Shown in pieces: positions 33,644 through 42,389 of a DNA stretch of 64,000 bases; the stretch's first letter is position 1, and every line of letters starts with the position of its first letter. The notes under the pieces are model-generated. The model saw only the letters and a list, made by a program, of their open reading frames with translations. It was not told the origin of the DNA and made no database searches. The DNA is from Croceibacterium_A sp035626815 (GTDB lineage Bacteria > Pseudomonadota > Alphaproteobacteria > Sphingomonadales > Sphingomonadaceae), in NCBI GenBank assembly GCA_035626815.1, contig DASPMY010000050.1:62001-126000 (forward strand), written 5' to 3'. Position numbers and translations under genes: made by a program.

Positions 33644-34965
33644 CGCATATCTCCTGCGGGTAGGGTCCGCCCAAGTAGCCACGGCATCGGCACAATCCGG
33701 TGGGCGACGATGCCGGTGGCTGCCCAGCAGACAATGGCCGAGACGAGCGTCGCCAGCGCCACGCCCCGGGCACCGTCGACATGGGCCAGAACCAGCGTCA
33801 GCGCCACCTGCACGATCGCGGTAGCGATGGTGATGGTCGAGAGCGTCCCGGTCCGTCCAGTATAGAACGCATAGCCATTGACGAGATAGTACATCCCACT
33901 GAACGCCGCCGCTGGCGCAAGGTAGCGCAACAGCATCGCGCCCTCGTCGAAACCCGGTCCGGCAACGGTCCGCATGATCCACGGCGCCATCACGGCAATC
34001 GCGGCCGCGCCAGCCAGCAGCAGCGCACCGACCGCGTAGGTCGCCCACACCACCTGCCGCTTCGACGCATCGTCGCCCCGAGCGAGACGTTCATACAGCC
34101 ACGGGCTCCAGGCCGTGTTGAAGGCCGCGGCCGAGGCCACCGTGATCGAGGCAATCTGGAGCGCGGCGAAATAATGCCCCGTGGCGACGGTATCGACTGT
34201 CGCGCTGAGCGCAAACCGATCGATGCTGGTCATCGCGACCGCGCCGACCGAGTGCGGCAGCAGGCCCAGCCCGAACTTCAGCGCGGCGCGCATCGGCCAA
34301 TGGCGCGCGTTCCAGTCGACCTTGCGGGTTGCCGACAGGGCCACGATGGTGGCGAGCATCATCAGGCCGGCTCCCGCCGCCTGGCCCAGCGCGCGGCCTT
34401 CCCAGCCCATCCCGGCAAATCCGATCAGGATGACCGAGCCGCCGGCGGTGAGCACGCTGAAGCCCAGCTGGCCCGCGGCGAAGCGGAACGGCTGGCGCAG
34501 CGTCTGCCATACGGCGAGCCCGATCAGCATCGCGAACTGTCCGCAGGCAGCGAGCCACACCGTCCACAGCCACGCAGGGGAGACGCCAATGAGGTGCTCG
34601 ATCGGCCGTGCGAGAACATAGAGGAGCACAATGACCGGGACGCTCGTCAGAGCGAGAATTCCAAACGTCGCGCCGACTTGCGGCGGCATCGCTGCCGCAC
34701 CGTCCCGATAGAACACGACATTGATGAGCCCATGCGTGCTGAATCCGACGAACAGCAGCGTCAGGTTCGTCAGGGCGAGGAAACTGGCGACGATGCCGAA
34801 TTCCGCCGGGCCCAGCCAGCGGGTGAGGAACGGCAGGATCAGGAACGGTGCCAGCGCGCTGAGCGCGGTCGAACCGATGTAGACCAAGGCGTGGCCCGAC
34901 AGGCGGCTCCAACCGCTTATGGCCGGCGCGTCCGAGTTTGGCTCCGGTATGGGGTCGGACGGCAC
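33640..34965 (-). CDS. wzx: Lipid-linked oligosaccharide flippase (Wzx)
   Basis: A 441-residue MATE/MOP-superfamily flippase with about 12 membrane segments, moving undecaprenyl-linked repeat units across the inner membrane. Seen: ALAPFLILPFLTRWLGPAEF near the N terminus, the standard opening of Wzx/RfbX proteins, FGLGLLPHSVGAVAMTSIDR in the middle, and RYLAPAAAFSGMYYLVNGY toward the C terminus. The start is a GTG at 34965, 9 bases after the hisH-like stop, preceded by CTGGA. It overlaps the next gene by 4 bases. This is the only flippase in the window. Confidence 0.92.
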   Translation of the reverse strand: MPSDPIPEPNSDAPAISGWSRLSGHALVYIGSTALSALAPFLILPFLTRWLGPAEFGIVASFLALTNLTLLFVGFSTHGLINVVFYRDGAAAMPPQVGATFGILALTSVPVIVLLYVLARPIEHLIGVSPAWLWTVWLAACGQFAMLIGLAVWQTLRQPFRFAAGQLGFSVLTAGGSVILIGFAGMGWEGRALGQAAGAGLMMLATIVALSATRKVDWNARHWPMRAALKFGLGLLPHSVGAVAMTSIDRFALSATVDTVATGHYFAALQIASITVASAAAFNTAWSPWLYERLARGDDASKRQVVWATYAVGALLLAGAAAIAVMAPWIMRTVAGPGFDEGAMLLRYLAPAAAFSGMYYLVNGYAFYTGRTGTLSTITIATAIVQVALTLVLAHVDGARGVALATLVSAIVCWAATGIVAHRIVPMPWLLGRTLPAGDMR

Positions 34966-34974
34966 TCCAGTTAC

Positions 34975-35616
34975 TCACAACGCCAGGAAGGATCGGATGA
35001 TCTTCAATCCGGCATGGCCGCTCTTTTCGGGGTGGAATTGGCAACCGATGATGTTGTCGCGAGCAACCGCAGCGGTGATCTGCACCCCGTCGTAGTCGTA
35101 AACCGCCAGCAAATCGGTCTCGTCCTCGGGCTCGAAATGAAAGCTGTGGACCAGATAGACCGCATCCGAGCTCTCGAGACCGGCCAGCGGCGTCCTGGCA
35201 AATCCACTCGAGCGCGTCGGATCGAGCCTCACCCACCCAATGAACGGGATCTTGTGGCGGGTGCCGTCGGCTCCCTCGGACGGTATCGTCGTAACTTCGC
35301 CCGGGATCAGGCCGAGCCCGGCGTGCTCGCCGAATTCGCGACTCCGCGACGCCAGCATCTGCATCCCCAGGCAGATGCCGAGGAGCGGCCGCCCGCTAGC
35401 TGCAAAATCGCGTATCGCATCCTCGAGCCCGGCCGCGGCAAGGCCGTCCATGCCGTTGCGGAATGCGCCGACGCCGGGCAGGATCAGCCGATCGGCCCCG
35501 CCGATCTCGCTGGCGTTTGCCGTCAGGCGCGCTTCGCCTTCGCATGACTCCACCGCACGGGCCACGCTGTAAAGGTTGCCCACCCCGTAATCGACGACAT
35601 GGACCGTCGCGCTCAC
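34975..35616 (-). CDS. Glutamine amidotransferase subunit, HisH-like, of sugar amidotransferase module 2
   Basis: A 213-residue class-I glutaminase subunit. The catalytic cysteine is in LLGICLGMQMLASRS, and His/Glu are in CQFHPEKSGHAG, so the triad is intact. VDYGVGNLYSVARAVE and LPGVGAFRNGM match HisH. It is a second copy, clearly different from the one at 26.3 kb. Start is a GTG overlapping the hisF-like stop (GTGA). With the adjacent HisF-like and PP-loop proteins it forms a second complete amidotransferase, embedded in the nonulosonate gene run. Confidence 0.92.
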   Translation of the reverse strand: MSATVHVVDYGVGNLYSVARAVESCEGEARLTANASEIGGADRLILPGVGAFRNGMDGLAAAGLEDAIRDFAASGRPLLGICLGMQMLASRSREFGEHAGLGLIPGEVTTIPSEGADGTRHKIPFIGWVRLDPTRSSGFARTPLAGLESSDAVYLVHSFHFEPEDETDLLAVYDYDGVQITAAVARDNIIGCQFHPEKSGHAGLKIIRSFLAL

Positions 35617-36386
35617 GTCACCACCTTTGGCTCGGCGCGCACCGGGAGCCCGGCTGCCATCGCGGTGGCCCGCACCTCAGGCAGCGCAATCCGGCCGTAA
35701 TGCAGAATGTCGGCCATGGCGATCGCATCGGCGCCGTGGGCGAAGGCATCGATCATGTGATCGGTAGTGCCCATCCCGCCGCTGGCGATGACTGGGATCG
35801 GGACGACGCTGGTCACGGCATCGATAAGCGCCGTGTCGAACCCCTTGCGGGTGCCTTCCTGGTCGACCGAAGTCAGCAGAATCTCACCGGCGCCGAGCTC
35901 GTAGCCTCGCCGGCACCACTCGACGACGTCCAAGCCGGTGTATTCGCGACCGTTATCGGTGAACGCTTCCCACTTGCCCGGGGACGTGCGCTTGGCTTCG
36001 ATCCCCAGCACCATGCATTGCGAGCCAAAGCGTTGCGCCACTTCGGTGATGAGTTCGGGCCGACGGATGGCCGCGGTGTTGATCGCGACTTTGTCCGCGC
36101 CCGTGCGCAGCATGGCGCGGACATCGTCGACCGAGCGCAGGCCACCGCCAACCGTCAGCGGGACGAACACGTCACGCGCCGCGCGCGCGACGATGTCACC
36201 AAGGCTGTTGCGGCCGTAAAGGCTGGCGACGATATCGATGTAGATGAGTTCGTCGGCACCCTGCTCGTAGTATCGACGCGCAAACTCCTGCGGGTCTCCG
36301 ATGACGCGCAATCCCTCCAGATGAATGCCCTTGATGAGATTGGCACCCTTGACGTCGAGCCGGGCAATCAGCCGCGCATTTCTCAT
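35613..36386 (-). CDS. HisF-like subunit of sugar amidotransferase module 2
   Basis: A 257-residue TIM-barrel HisF relative. In contrast to the copy at 27 kb it keeps the first catalytic Asp (LIARLDVKG), but the second is conservatively replaced by Glu: MVLGIEAKR where true HisF has IDAK. SVDQEGTRKGFD and VIASGGMGTTDHM complete the barrel. These changes argue against histidine synthesis and for an ammonia-channelling role to the adjacent sugar amidotransferase. ATG 36386 overlaps the upstream stop (ATGA); longer in-frame starts lie inside that gene. Confidence 0.92.
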   Translation of the reverse strand: MRNARLIARLDVKGANLIKGIHLEGLRVIGDPQEFARRYYEQGADELIYIDIVASLYGRNSLGDIVARAARDVFVPLTVGGGLRSVDDVRAMLRTGADKVAINTAAIRRPELITEVAQRFGSQCMVLGIEAKRTSPGKWEAFTDNGREYTGLDVVEWCRRGYELGAGEILLTSVDQEGTRKGFDTALIDAVTSVVPIPVIASGGMGTTDHMIDAFAHGADAIAMADILHYGRIALPEVRATAMAAGLPVRAEPKVVT

Positions 36387-37699
36387 GCACGCTGGTCCGT
36401 TCGTCCCCACGGAGTGTGGCGGAGCTTCCATTCGCCGTCCACGACCCGCCACAGGTGGGGGGACCGGAACTTATCGCAAAGCGCGAGGAACTCAGCGCGC
36501 GTCATGCCGACGTAATCGAGGAATTCCGCTTCGTAGCGCGCCGGGTACTCGCCCTCGTAGCGCTCCATCAGGGCGAGGCCTTCTTCCTTCGTGATGTGGT
36601 GATTACGAATCTCCTGCGCGCTGTCCATCATCGTGCGCCCCACGCCGAATTTGATCCACCGAGTGAAGTAGAAGAAGCCGTCGACCTTGTCGTCGAGGCT
36701 GTTGTACTTGGAATAGGTACCCTCCGTTCGGATCGGGTTTGCTTCAAAACCGGTATGCTCCACCGCGTAGTAATACGCTTCCTGGGGCACCCACCTCTTG
36801 TAATAACCGAGATATTTCCAGTCGATCCCTTTGCGGGTCAGCACTTCCGGATCCATCGGCAGGTAGCTCTTGAGGTCAGCCAGGGGCACGCCTTCATCGA
36901 GATACTCGCCGATCGGCTTGCCGCCGAGCAGGACGTCGCGCAAATCGCGGCCGCCGAAATAGTCGAGCGTGAACCCTTCGCTTTCGGCCTTGTCCTCCAC
37001 CGCGGCATAGCTCGAGGTCTTGTGCGAGATCTGCTCGCCGTACTCTCCCGGCATTTCGCCATAGAAGATCAGCGGGATGTCGAGCTGGGCCGCCATCTTG
37101 GCGACGAACGTCTTCTGGCCGAGGATGAACGGCTGGAACGGATGCAGCAGGTTGATCGTCGCGTTGCGCGTCAGCAGCCGGTGGATCTTGCCGTTCGGGG
37201 TGTAAAGGAAGTTGTCGAACCCACCGACGTGCAGCCAGTTCTGGAAGTTCTTCCACCCGATGTCGGTGTAGAGATGCGGTGACCAGGTCACGGTCAGCGG
37301 GTGCATGCCGTACTTGTATTTCAGCAGGTGCGACTGCATCGCGCTGTCCTTGCCGCCGCTCCCGCCGACGATGCAGTCGTAGCTGCCGTCATCCTTGCGG
37401 TATTGGTTGCACAGCTCGATCAGCTCGCGCTCGCGCTCATCCCAATCGATCTCCGCGCTATTCTCCTTCAGCTCGTTGAAGCGGCACGCGTGGCACACGC
37501 CATCGTCGCCGAAGGCCATCGTCGACTTCGTCGAATCGCGCCCGTGGGCGTATTCGTTGCTCGACATCGGCTGCTGGTTGGACATGTTGCACTTGACGCA
37601 GAACCGCACTTCGCGCGGCAAGCCGTAGAAAACCTCAAGTTGGTCGTCCGCACGCGTGAAGCGGGACAGGTCGACTTCGGGACTGGGACCGATTTTCAT
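36383..37699 (-). CDS. N-acetyl sugar amidotransferase (WbpG/PseA family, long form), module 2
   Basis: A 438-residue PP-loop amidotransferase. It has FCVKCNMSNQQP, then CHAC (likely metal-binding cysteines), CIVGGSGGKDSAMQSHLL as the ATP-pyrophosphate loop, VTWSPHLYTDIG and LIFYGEMPGEYG. It is about 60 residues longer than the 27.7-kb copy and differs in most motifs, so the two are not a recent duplication. It is flanked by the PtmE-like gene and hisF/hisH-like genes in a run that makes a legionaminic-type sugar. The likely product is therefore an N-acetimidoyl (amidino) nonulosonate or its precursor. Confidence 0.92.
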   Translation of the reverse strand: MKIGPSPEVDLSRFTRADDQLEVFYGLPREVRFCVKCNMSNQQPMSSNEYAHGRDSTKSTMAFGDDGVCHACRFNELKENSAEIDWDERERELIELCNQYRKDDGSYDCIVGGSGGKDSAMQSHLLKYKYGMHPLTVTWSPHLYTDIGWKNFQNWLHVGGFDNFLYTPNGKIHRLLTRNATINLLHPFQPFILGQKTFVAKMAAQLDIPLIFYGEMPGEYGEQISHKTSSYAAVEDKAESEGFTLDYFGGRDLRDVLLGGKPIGEYLDEGVPLADLKSYLPMDPEVLTRKGIDWKYLGYYKRWVPQEAYYYAVEHTGFEANPIRTEGTYSKYNSLDDKVDGFFYFTRWIKFGVGRTMMDSAQEIRNHHITKEEGLALMERYEGEYPARYEAEFLDYVGMTRAEFLALCDKFRSPHLWRVVDGEWKLRHTPWGRTDQRA

Positions 37700-38770
37700 C
37701 TATTCCTCTTTGATATGGAGGGACGCCGCAGCGGCGTAGGAATTCCGGGCGCTCTCAAGATCATCGGGACGGCCCACGTCAAGCCAAGGTTCGTGCATGG
37801 GATACACTATCGTGCGTTTCTCCGCGGCGCGAAGCCGGTCGAACAGCGTCGGCATGTCGCAGGCCTGGCCGGCGGCGAGATGATCGAGGGCGGTCGGCTC
37901 GAGCACATAGATGCCGGCATTCACATGGCTGCGGATGACCGGTTTCTCCTCGAACCCGATGATGTCCATCGCCTGTGTGTGCACGATCCCAAACGGATGC
38001 TGCCATTCGTGCGAGCGCACCGCCATTGTCGCAGCGGCATTGTGACGGGAATGGAAGTCGAGCAGCTCGCTGTAGCGCACCGCAGTCAGCACATCGCCAT
38101 TGGTGACGACGAAGGCGTGCTCGGGCCGTGAGGTCAGCAGGCTGAGCGCGCCGCCGGTTCCGAGCGGTGCCGGCTCCTTGAGATAGTCGATCTGAACGTT
38201 CCAGCGGCTTCCGTCGCCGAAATAGTCCTCGATCATGTGGCCGAGATGGTGGATCGCCAGAACTATGCGGCCGAACCCATCGTCCCGGGCTCGCTCGACG
38301 ATGTGTTCGAGCATCGGCTTGTCGCCGACCGGCAGCATCGGCTTCGGGCAATCGTCTGTGTGCGGGCGCAGCCGAGTCCCCTTCCCGCCCGCCATGACCA
38401 CCATGACCTTATCGCGCGCCCGCGGCGCCTGCAGCTCGTCCCACACGTGCAGCCCCACGACCTGCCGCGTCTGATCGACGACCGGGAGCTGATGTATCCG
38501 GTTCGCGCGCATCAGCTGCAGCACCGAATCGATCTCGAGCTCGGGCGGCACGATCAGAGGATCGCGCTGGACGATGCCGTCGACCGCGCTTCCCAGGTCG
38601 AGCCCGCGCAGCAGACCCCGCCGGATATCTCCATCTGTGATCGTGCCGAGCAGGCGGTCTCCCCCACTGACCAGGATGGCGATTTGCAGGCCAGAGCGGT
38701 CAAGACAGCGGATAGCATCCTGAACGCTCGCCCCTTCGGGCAGCAGGCAAGTCCGCCATGGCTCGGTCAC
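37700..38770 (-). CDS. ptmE: CBS-domain sugar-1-phosphate nucleotidyltransferase (PtmE/LegE-like)
   Basis: In Campylobacter, PtmE makes GDP-GlcN from glucosamine 1-phosphate, opening the GDP-linked legionaminic acid route. Here there are 356 residues: two CBS motifs in residues 1-120 (TITDGDIRRGLLRG, RIHQLPVVDQ), then a nucleotidyltransferase domain from about 122 with VMAGGKGTRLRPHTDD and CPKPMLPVGDKPMLEHIV, TNGDVLT and a FGIVHTQ strand. This N-terminal CBS fusion is typical of the nonulosonate-associated enzyme. Start GTG 38770, 4 bases after the neuC-like stop; the stop abuts the next ATG. Confidence 0.9.
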   Translation of the reverse strand: MTEPWRTCLLPEGASVQDAIRCLDRSGLQIAILVSGGDRLLGTITDGDIRRGLLRGLDLGSAVDGIVQRDPLIVPPELEIDSVLQLMRANRIHQLPVVDQTRQVVGLHVWDELQAPRARDKVMVVMAGGKGTRLRPHTDDCPKPMLPVGDKPMLEHIVERARDDGFGRIVLAIHHLGHMIEDYFGDGSRWNVQIDYLKEPAPLGTGGALSLLTSRPEHAFVVTNGDVLTAVRYSELLDFHSRHNAAATMAVRSHEWQHPFGIVHTQAMDIIGFEEKPVIRSHVNAGIYVLEPTALDHLAAGQACDMPTLFDRLRAAEKRTIVYPMHEPWLDVGRPDDLESARNSYAAAASLHIKEE

Positions 38771-38774
38771 GATG

Positions 38775-39971
38775 TCAGAGTCCCTCGCTGCTGCCGCTGG
38801 CGTTCACGCCATCGCGCGGCAAATCGTGGAACCGCTTCTTCACCAGCCCGTCAAGCGGGTGTTCCCGGAGCTTCCGCACGATCGCCGCGGCCGCCCCGCC
38901 TGTCCCGTGGCTCGAATCCCGAGTGGCCGCGTTGCGAAACTCCGACGAGAGAATCTTCTCGAGCGCTGCTGCGATGGCCTCCCGGTGGGGCGCGCAGTCG
39001 ACAATGGTGGGGGCTCGCAGCCTCCCCGCCTGGCGGTCGCCAATGTTGACCGTCGGCACACCGAAGGCAGGCGCTTCAATGACCCCGCTCGATGAATTGC
39101 CGACCACTCCGTCGACCAGCGCCATCAGCGAGAGATAGCGCAGCTGCCCCAGCGACTGGTAGGCTCGAGCGTTAGCGCGCCCATCGACGAAGCGCTCGAC
39201 CATCGCGCCAAGCTCTCGGCCGCGGGTGTCGGCGTTCGGCATCGTGAAGAAAATGTGCGTGTGGTCACCGAGCGCGCCAAGCGCCTCGAGCATCGCCTGC
39301 ATTTGTCGCGCCGCGTCGGTCTCGTCGAGCGTGGGTGGATGGAACGTCACCAGCAGGTTGCGCTCACCGAGCCCAAATCCCAAGCTGTCTTCCAACGCAT
39401 GGCGGTCGAGCAAAGCCAGGTTGCGCGCGGCCTCCGCACCGAGCGAGCCGACGGTGAACACGCGTTCGGGCGCCTCGCCCAGCTGGATCACCCGCCGCCG
39501 GTACGGTTCCGCGGTAACGAAATGAAGATGCGACATCTTGGTAACCGAATGGCGGATCGCCTCGTCGAAGGCTCCTTCGGTGGTCTCGCCGCCGTGGATG
39601 TGCGCGATGGGTATTCGGGCGAAGAGCGCCGCACTCGCCGCGGCCAGGATCTCGAACCGGTCTCCGAGCAGGACCACCAGATCCGGCTGGAGCCGAGCGA
39701 AGCTGTCGGCGAATCCGATCAGGCCGATGCCGGTCGACTTCGTCACCCCTACCGCGCTGTCGGAGCTGAGCAGCATCTCCACCCGCTCGGCAATGGGGAT
39801 GCCATCGGCTTCGATCTCGGCGATCGTGAAACCGAATTCCGGCGAGAGATGCATCCCGGTGACCACCAGCTGGAGCTTGAGCTCCGCGGCATCGCGGACG
39901 CCGCGGACGACCTCACGCAGCAACCCGTATTCGGCGCGCGTGCCGGTGACGATGCAAACCCTGCGGCTCAC
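38775..39971 (-). CDS. neuC: Hydrolysing nucleotide-sugar 2-epimerase (LegG/NeuC family)
   Basis: Releases the free 2-epimerised sugar from its nucleotide, in the legionaminic route giving 2,4-diacetamido-2,4,6-trideoxymannose. It has 398 residues. VTGTRAEYGLLREVVRG at the N terminus identifies the NeuC/LegG/NeuC-like class as opposed to WecB. LLGDRFEILAAASAA, HIHGGETTEGAFDEAIRHS, FTMPNADTRGR and GNSSSGVIEAPAFG complete the set. The C-terminal 20 residues are extra and Gly/Ser-rich. The GTG start overlaps the synthase stop by 4 bases (GTGA). Confidence 0.93.
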   Translation of the reverse strand: MSRRVCIVTGTRAEYGLLREVVRGVRDAAELKLQLVVTGMHLSPEFGFTIAEIEADGIPIAERVEMLLSSDSAVGVTKSTGIGLIGFADSFARLQPDLVVLLGDRFEILAAASAALFARIPIAHIHGGETTEGAFDEAIRHSVTKMSHLHFVTAEPYRRRVIQLGEAPERVFTVGSLGAEAARNLALLDRHALEDSLGFGLGERNLLVTFHPPTLDETDAARQMQAMLEALGALGDHTHIFFTMPNADTRGRELGAMVERFVDGRANARAYQSLGQLRYLSLMALVDGVVGNSSSGVIEAPAFGVPTVNIGDRQAGRLRAPTIVDCAPHREAIAAALEKILSSEFRNAATRDSSHGTGGAAAAIVRKLREHPLDGLVKKRFHDLPRDGVNASGSSEGL

Positions 39972-40984
39972 AACTCGATCAGCTCGTCGGGAGCGAAATC
40001 GCGAGGCGCCGGTCGCCCGACCACGTCATCCCAACGCATCGGACTGATGCCGGTACCGGGTCGCTTCGCCGCCAGGTTCTCGGCGCTGAACGGCTCGCCG
40101 GCGCGGATCTCGCGGCGTGCTACCAGCGAACGCCGGGCGATGGCGCGGTTCTTGATCTCGCTTGCGCTGGGCCGCTTGATCCCGTCCCCCTGCGTGGCCA
40201 GTTCGATATTGCGGATCGCGCGAACCATTTGGGCGAGCTCATCGGGCTCGAGGCTGGCAGGGTGATCGGGACCCGGGAGCGACCGGTCCAACGTGAAATG
40301 CTTTTCGATCACCGCGGCACCAAGCGCGACCGCAGCGATCGGCACCTCGATCCCCAACGTATGGTCGGAATATCCGACAGCGGTCCCGAATTCCGCCGCT
40401 ATCGTGTTCATCGCGGTGAGGTTAACATCGCTCATCGGCGTCGGATATTCGGTGTTGCAATGGAGCACCGTGATCGAAGCGCGCGGGATGCCGCCGCTCT
40501 CAAGCACCGAAATGGCCTCGCCGATTTCCGCCAAAGTGGCCATTCCGGTCGACAGGATAACCGGCAGCCCCTTGGTTGCGATGTGGCGCATCAAGGGCAA
40601 GTTGGTCAGCTCGCCCGAAGGCACTTTGACGACCTTTATGCCGAGCCTGATCAGCAGGTCGAGGCTCTCTTCATCGAATGCCGTAGAGAAAAAGCCGATT
40701 CCGGCCGAACGGCATTCGTCGATCAGCGCCTGATGGTCGGCAAGGCTCAACTCGAGACGCTCGATCATCTCCTGCTGCGTCTCCGCGGCGCCGGTAGTCG
40801 CGATCTGGTATTCCGCCTTGGGCGCGTGCTTCGCCGTGAGGCGGCTGGCGACGAATGTCTGGAACTTGACCAGATCGGCGCCGGCTTCGGCGGCTACGCG
40901 GACGAGCCGTCGTGCCATGTCGAGGTCGCCGTTATGGTTCACCCCCGCTTCGGCGATAATCAAGGTCGACATGTTTCGGTCCAT
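39968..40984 (-). CDS. neuB: Nonulosonic acid synthase (LegI/NeuB family)
   Basis: Condenses the free N-acylated hexosamine with phosphoenolpyruvate to form the nine-carbon acid. It has 338 residues. The barrel opens with LIIAEAGVNHNGDLDMARRL, then LVKFQTF, FFSTAFDEESLDLL, VKVPSGELTNLPLMRHI, STGMATLAEI, HCNTEYPTP and GYSDHTLGIEVPIAA. The C-terminal SAF (antifreeze-like) domain starts near residue 275 with ARRSLVARREIRAGEPFS. ATG 40984 and ATG 40972 are both possible starts; neither has a strong ribosome site. Overall more like Leg/Neu synthases than PseI by the short spacing. Confidence 0.94.
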   Translation of the reverse strand: MDRNMSTLIIAEAGVNHNGDLDMARRLVRVAAEAGADLVKFQTFVASRLTAKHAPKAEYQIATTGAAETQQEMIERLELSLADHQALIDECRSAGIGFFSTAFDEESLDLLIRLGIKVVKVPSGELTNLPLMRHIATKGLPVILSTGMATLAEIGEAISVLESGGIPRASITVLHCNTEYPTPMSDVNLTAMNTIAAEFGTAVGYSDHTLGIEVPIAAVALGAAVIEKHFTLDRSLPGPDHPASLEPDELAQMVRAIRNIELATQGDGIKRPSASEIKNRAIARRSLVARREIRAGEPFSAENLAAKRPGTGISPMRWDDVVGRPAPRDFAPDELIEL

Positions 40985-41012
40985 GTGGGTGCTTGCCCGA
41001 GCCCATTGCGCG

Positions 41013-41642
41013 TCATGCGTATCGCAGCTTCCACGAGCCGAATTCGAAGGCTCGCCGACGAAGCTCCAATTCGCTTTCCGGCATGTCGCCGGTCACTTCC
41101 ATCATTGCGTCAAGCTCGCGTCTCAACCGCGTAGTCGGCGCCCATTCTTCGGTGGACGAGCTGGTGAATTCCCCGGAGCTCATGCCGCCGATTATGTCGC
41201 AAGCCATGCATTCGAGGTGGAGATGAGTCCGTCGAAACAGTTCCGGCACGTCGTCGCTCTCGAGCAACGGGAATCGCCGGACCTCAAGGATCGTGCCCGA
41301 GTCTACCGCCGGGGCGAGCTCATGGCAGGTCACGCCAAACCTGCGCCGACCTTCGTAGATGGCCCAGTTGAGCCCGCCGATGCCCGGATACTCGGGCGGC
41401 GCCGGGTGGAAGTTGATCGCAACCCGTGCCCGCCGGAGAAGGTCTTCCGGGACAATCCACCGCGAGCAGTACGAAACGAGCAGGTCGCCCTGCCACTCGG
41501 CGGCCGCTTGCGGGAGCGCTTCTCCCCAGTTCCCGTGCAGGACCGTGCAATCGGGGAACAGGCGCCGGCAAAACGCGGCGATCCGTTCGGCCTCGGCGCC
41601 CGAGGAGGCCAGAAGAAGCGCGCTGCTGTGCAAATTCGGCAC
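41013..41642 (-). CDS. Formyltransferase-family protein (probable amino-sugar N-formyltransferase)
   Basis: A protein of about 209 residues with the catalytic core of 10-formyl-THF-dependent formyltransferases. It has VAINFHPAPPEYPGIGGLNW (Asn and His of the triad, with HPAPPEYPG in place of HxSLLP) and APAVDSGTILEVRRF (the Asp). LLVSYCSRWIVPEDLL precedes it as usual. The start is unsure: GTG 41642 has AAGAGG almost touching it, while TTG 41633 has better spacing; the longer frame runs back into neuA. Located between the CMP-transferase and synthase genes, it probably N-formylates an amino sugar of the nonulosonate route or of the repeat unit. Confidence 0.82.
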   Translation of the reverse strand: MPNLHSSALLLASSGAEAERIAAFCRRLFPDCTVLHGNWGEALPQAAAEWQGDLLVSYCSRWIVPEDLLRRARVAINFHPAPPEYPGIGGLNWAIYEGRRRFGVTCHELAPAVDSGTILEVRRFPLLESDDVPELFRRTHLHLECMACDIIGGMSSGEFTSSSTEEWAPTTRLRRELDAMMEVTGDMPESELELRRRAFEFGSWKLRYA

Positions 41643-41659
41643 TCCCTCTTGGCCGGCGA

Positions 41660-42355
41660 TTAGATCGGGTTGTGGACGGACTGTTCGCGGGCGCCAGCTA
41701 ACAAGGTTTCGGCCAAGTGCCAATCAATTGGCGCGTCGATATCGATGGAGCGCTCCGGCGGCATCGGATAGCCGATCGTTTCCGGCCCCACGAAGCCGCG
41801 CTGCGCGCGCAGCCAGTCCGTTCGCGCGTAGTACATCGCCCCATTGAGCGAATAGACAGGCGGAAGGTCCTGCCGGCGGGCGGCGCCGGAATTCGGCAGG
41901 AGCGGCTCGATGCGCTGATCCGCATCGAGGCGATACATCCATGCCGGGTGCTCTGCGCTCAGCGAGAGCGAGACAGCGGACGGCGTCCCGTCCGCGACGC
42001 GCGAGAGCAGGCCATCGATGTCCTCGTGCGTCCGCAACGGGCTGGTTGGCTGGAGCAGCAGAACGGCATCGTGGCCGGGCAGCATCTCAAGGGCATGAAA
42101 GACCGGATCGATCCCCGGCGTCTCGTCCGCGGCGAGCTCGCGCGGCCGCATGAACGGAACCTGCGCGCCGGCCTCGCGCGCGACTTGCGCGATCCCCGCG
42201 TCGTCCGTGCTCACGACAACAGCGGCAAGCCCCCTTGCCCTCAACGCCGCCTCGATGGTCCAAACAATCAGTGGCTTGCCCGCGAGCGAGCGGATGTTCT
42301 TGCGCGGAATCCCCTTCGAGCCGCCGCGCGCCGGGATGAGGCCCAGCGTATTCAT
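41660..42355 (-). CDS. neuA: CMP-nonulosonate cytidylyltransferase (LegF/NeuA family)
   Basis: Activates the nonulosonic acid with CTP. It has 231 residues: LIPARGGSKGIPRKNIRSLAG in two adjoining motifs at the N terminus, VVSTDDAGIAQVAREAGA, LLQPTSPLRTHEDIDGLL, VYSLNGAMYYARTDWL and the acidic SIDIDAPIDWHLAE that coordinates magnesium. ATG 42355 matches the family start. It lies 34 bases after legB and just before the formyltransferase. Family specificity (Leg, Pse or Neu5Ac) cannot be fixed by eye; the company of LegB and PtmE favours legionaminic acid. Confidence 0.94.
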   Translation of the reverse strand: MNTLGLIPARGGSKGIPRKNIRSLAGKPLIVWTIEAALRARGLAAVVVSTDDAGIAQVAREAGAQVPFMRPRELAADETPGIDPVFHALEMLPGHDAVLLLQPTSPLRTHEDIDGLLSRVADGTPSAVSLSLSAEHPAWMYRLDADQRIEPLLPNSGAARRQDLPPVYSLNGAMYYARTDWLRAQRGFVGPETIGYPMPPERSIDIDAPIDWHLAETLLAGAREQSVHNPI

Positions 42356-42389
42356 CGCCGACGCGATCGATTGCGGGAGGGCCTTCCGC

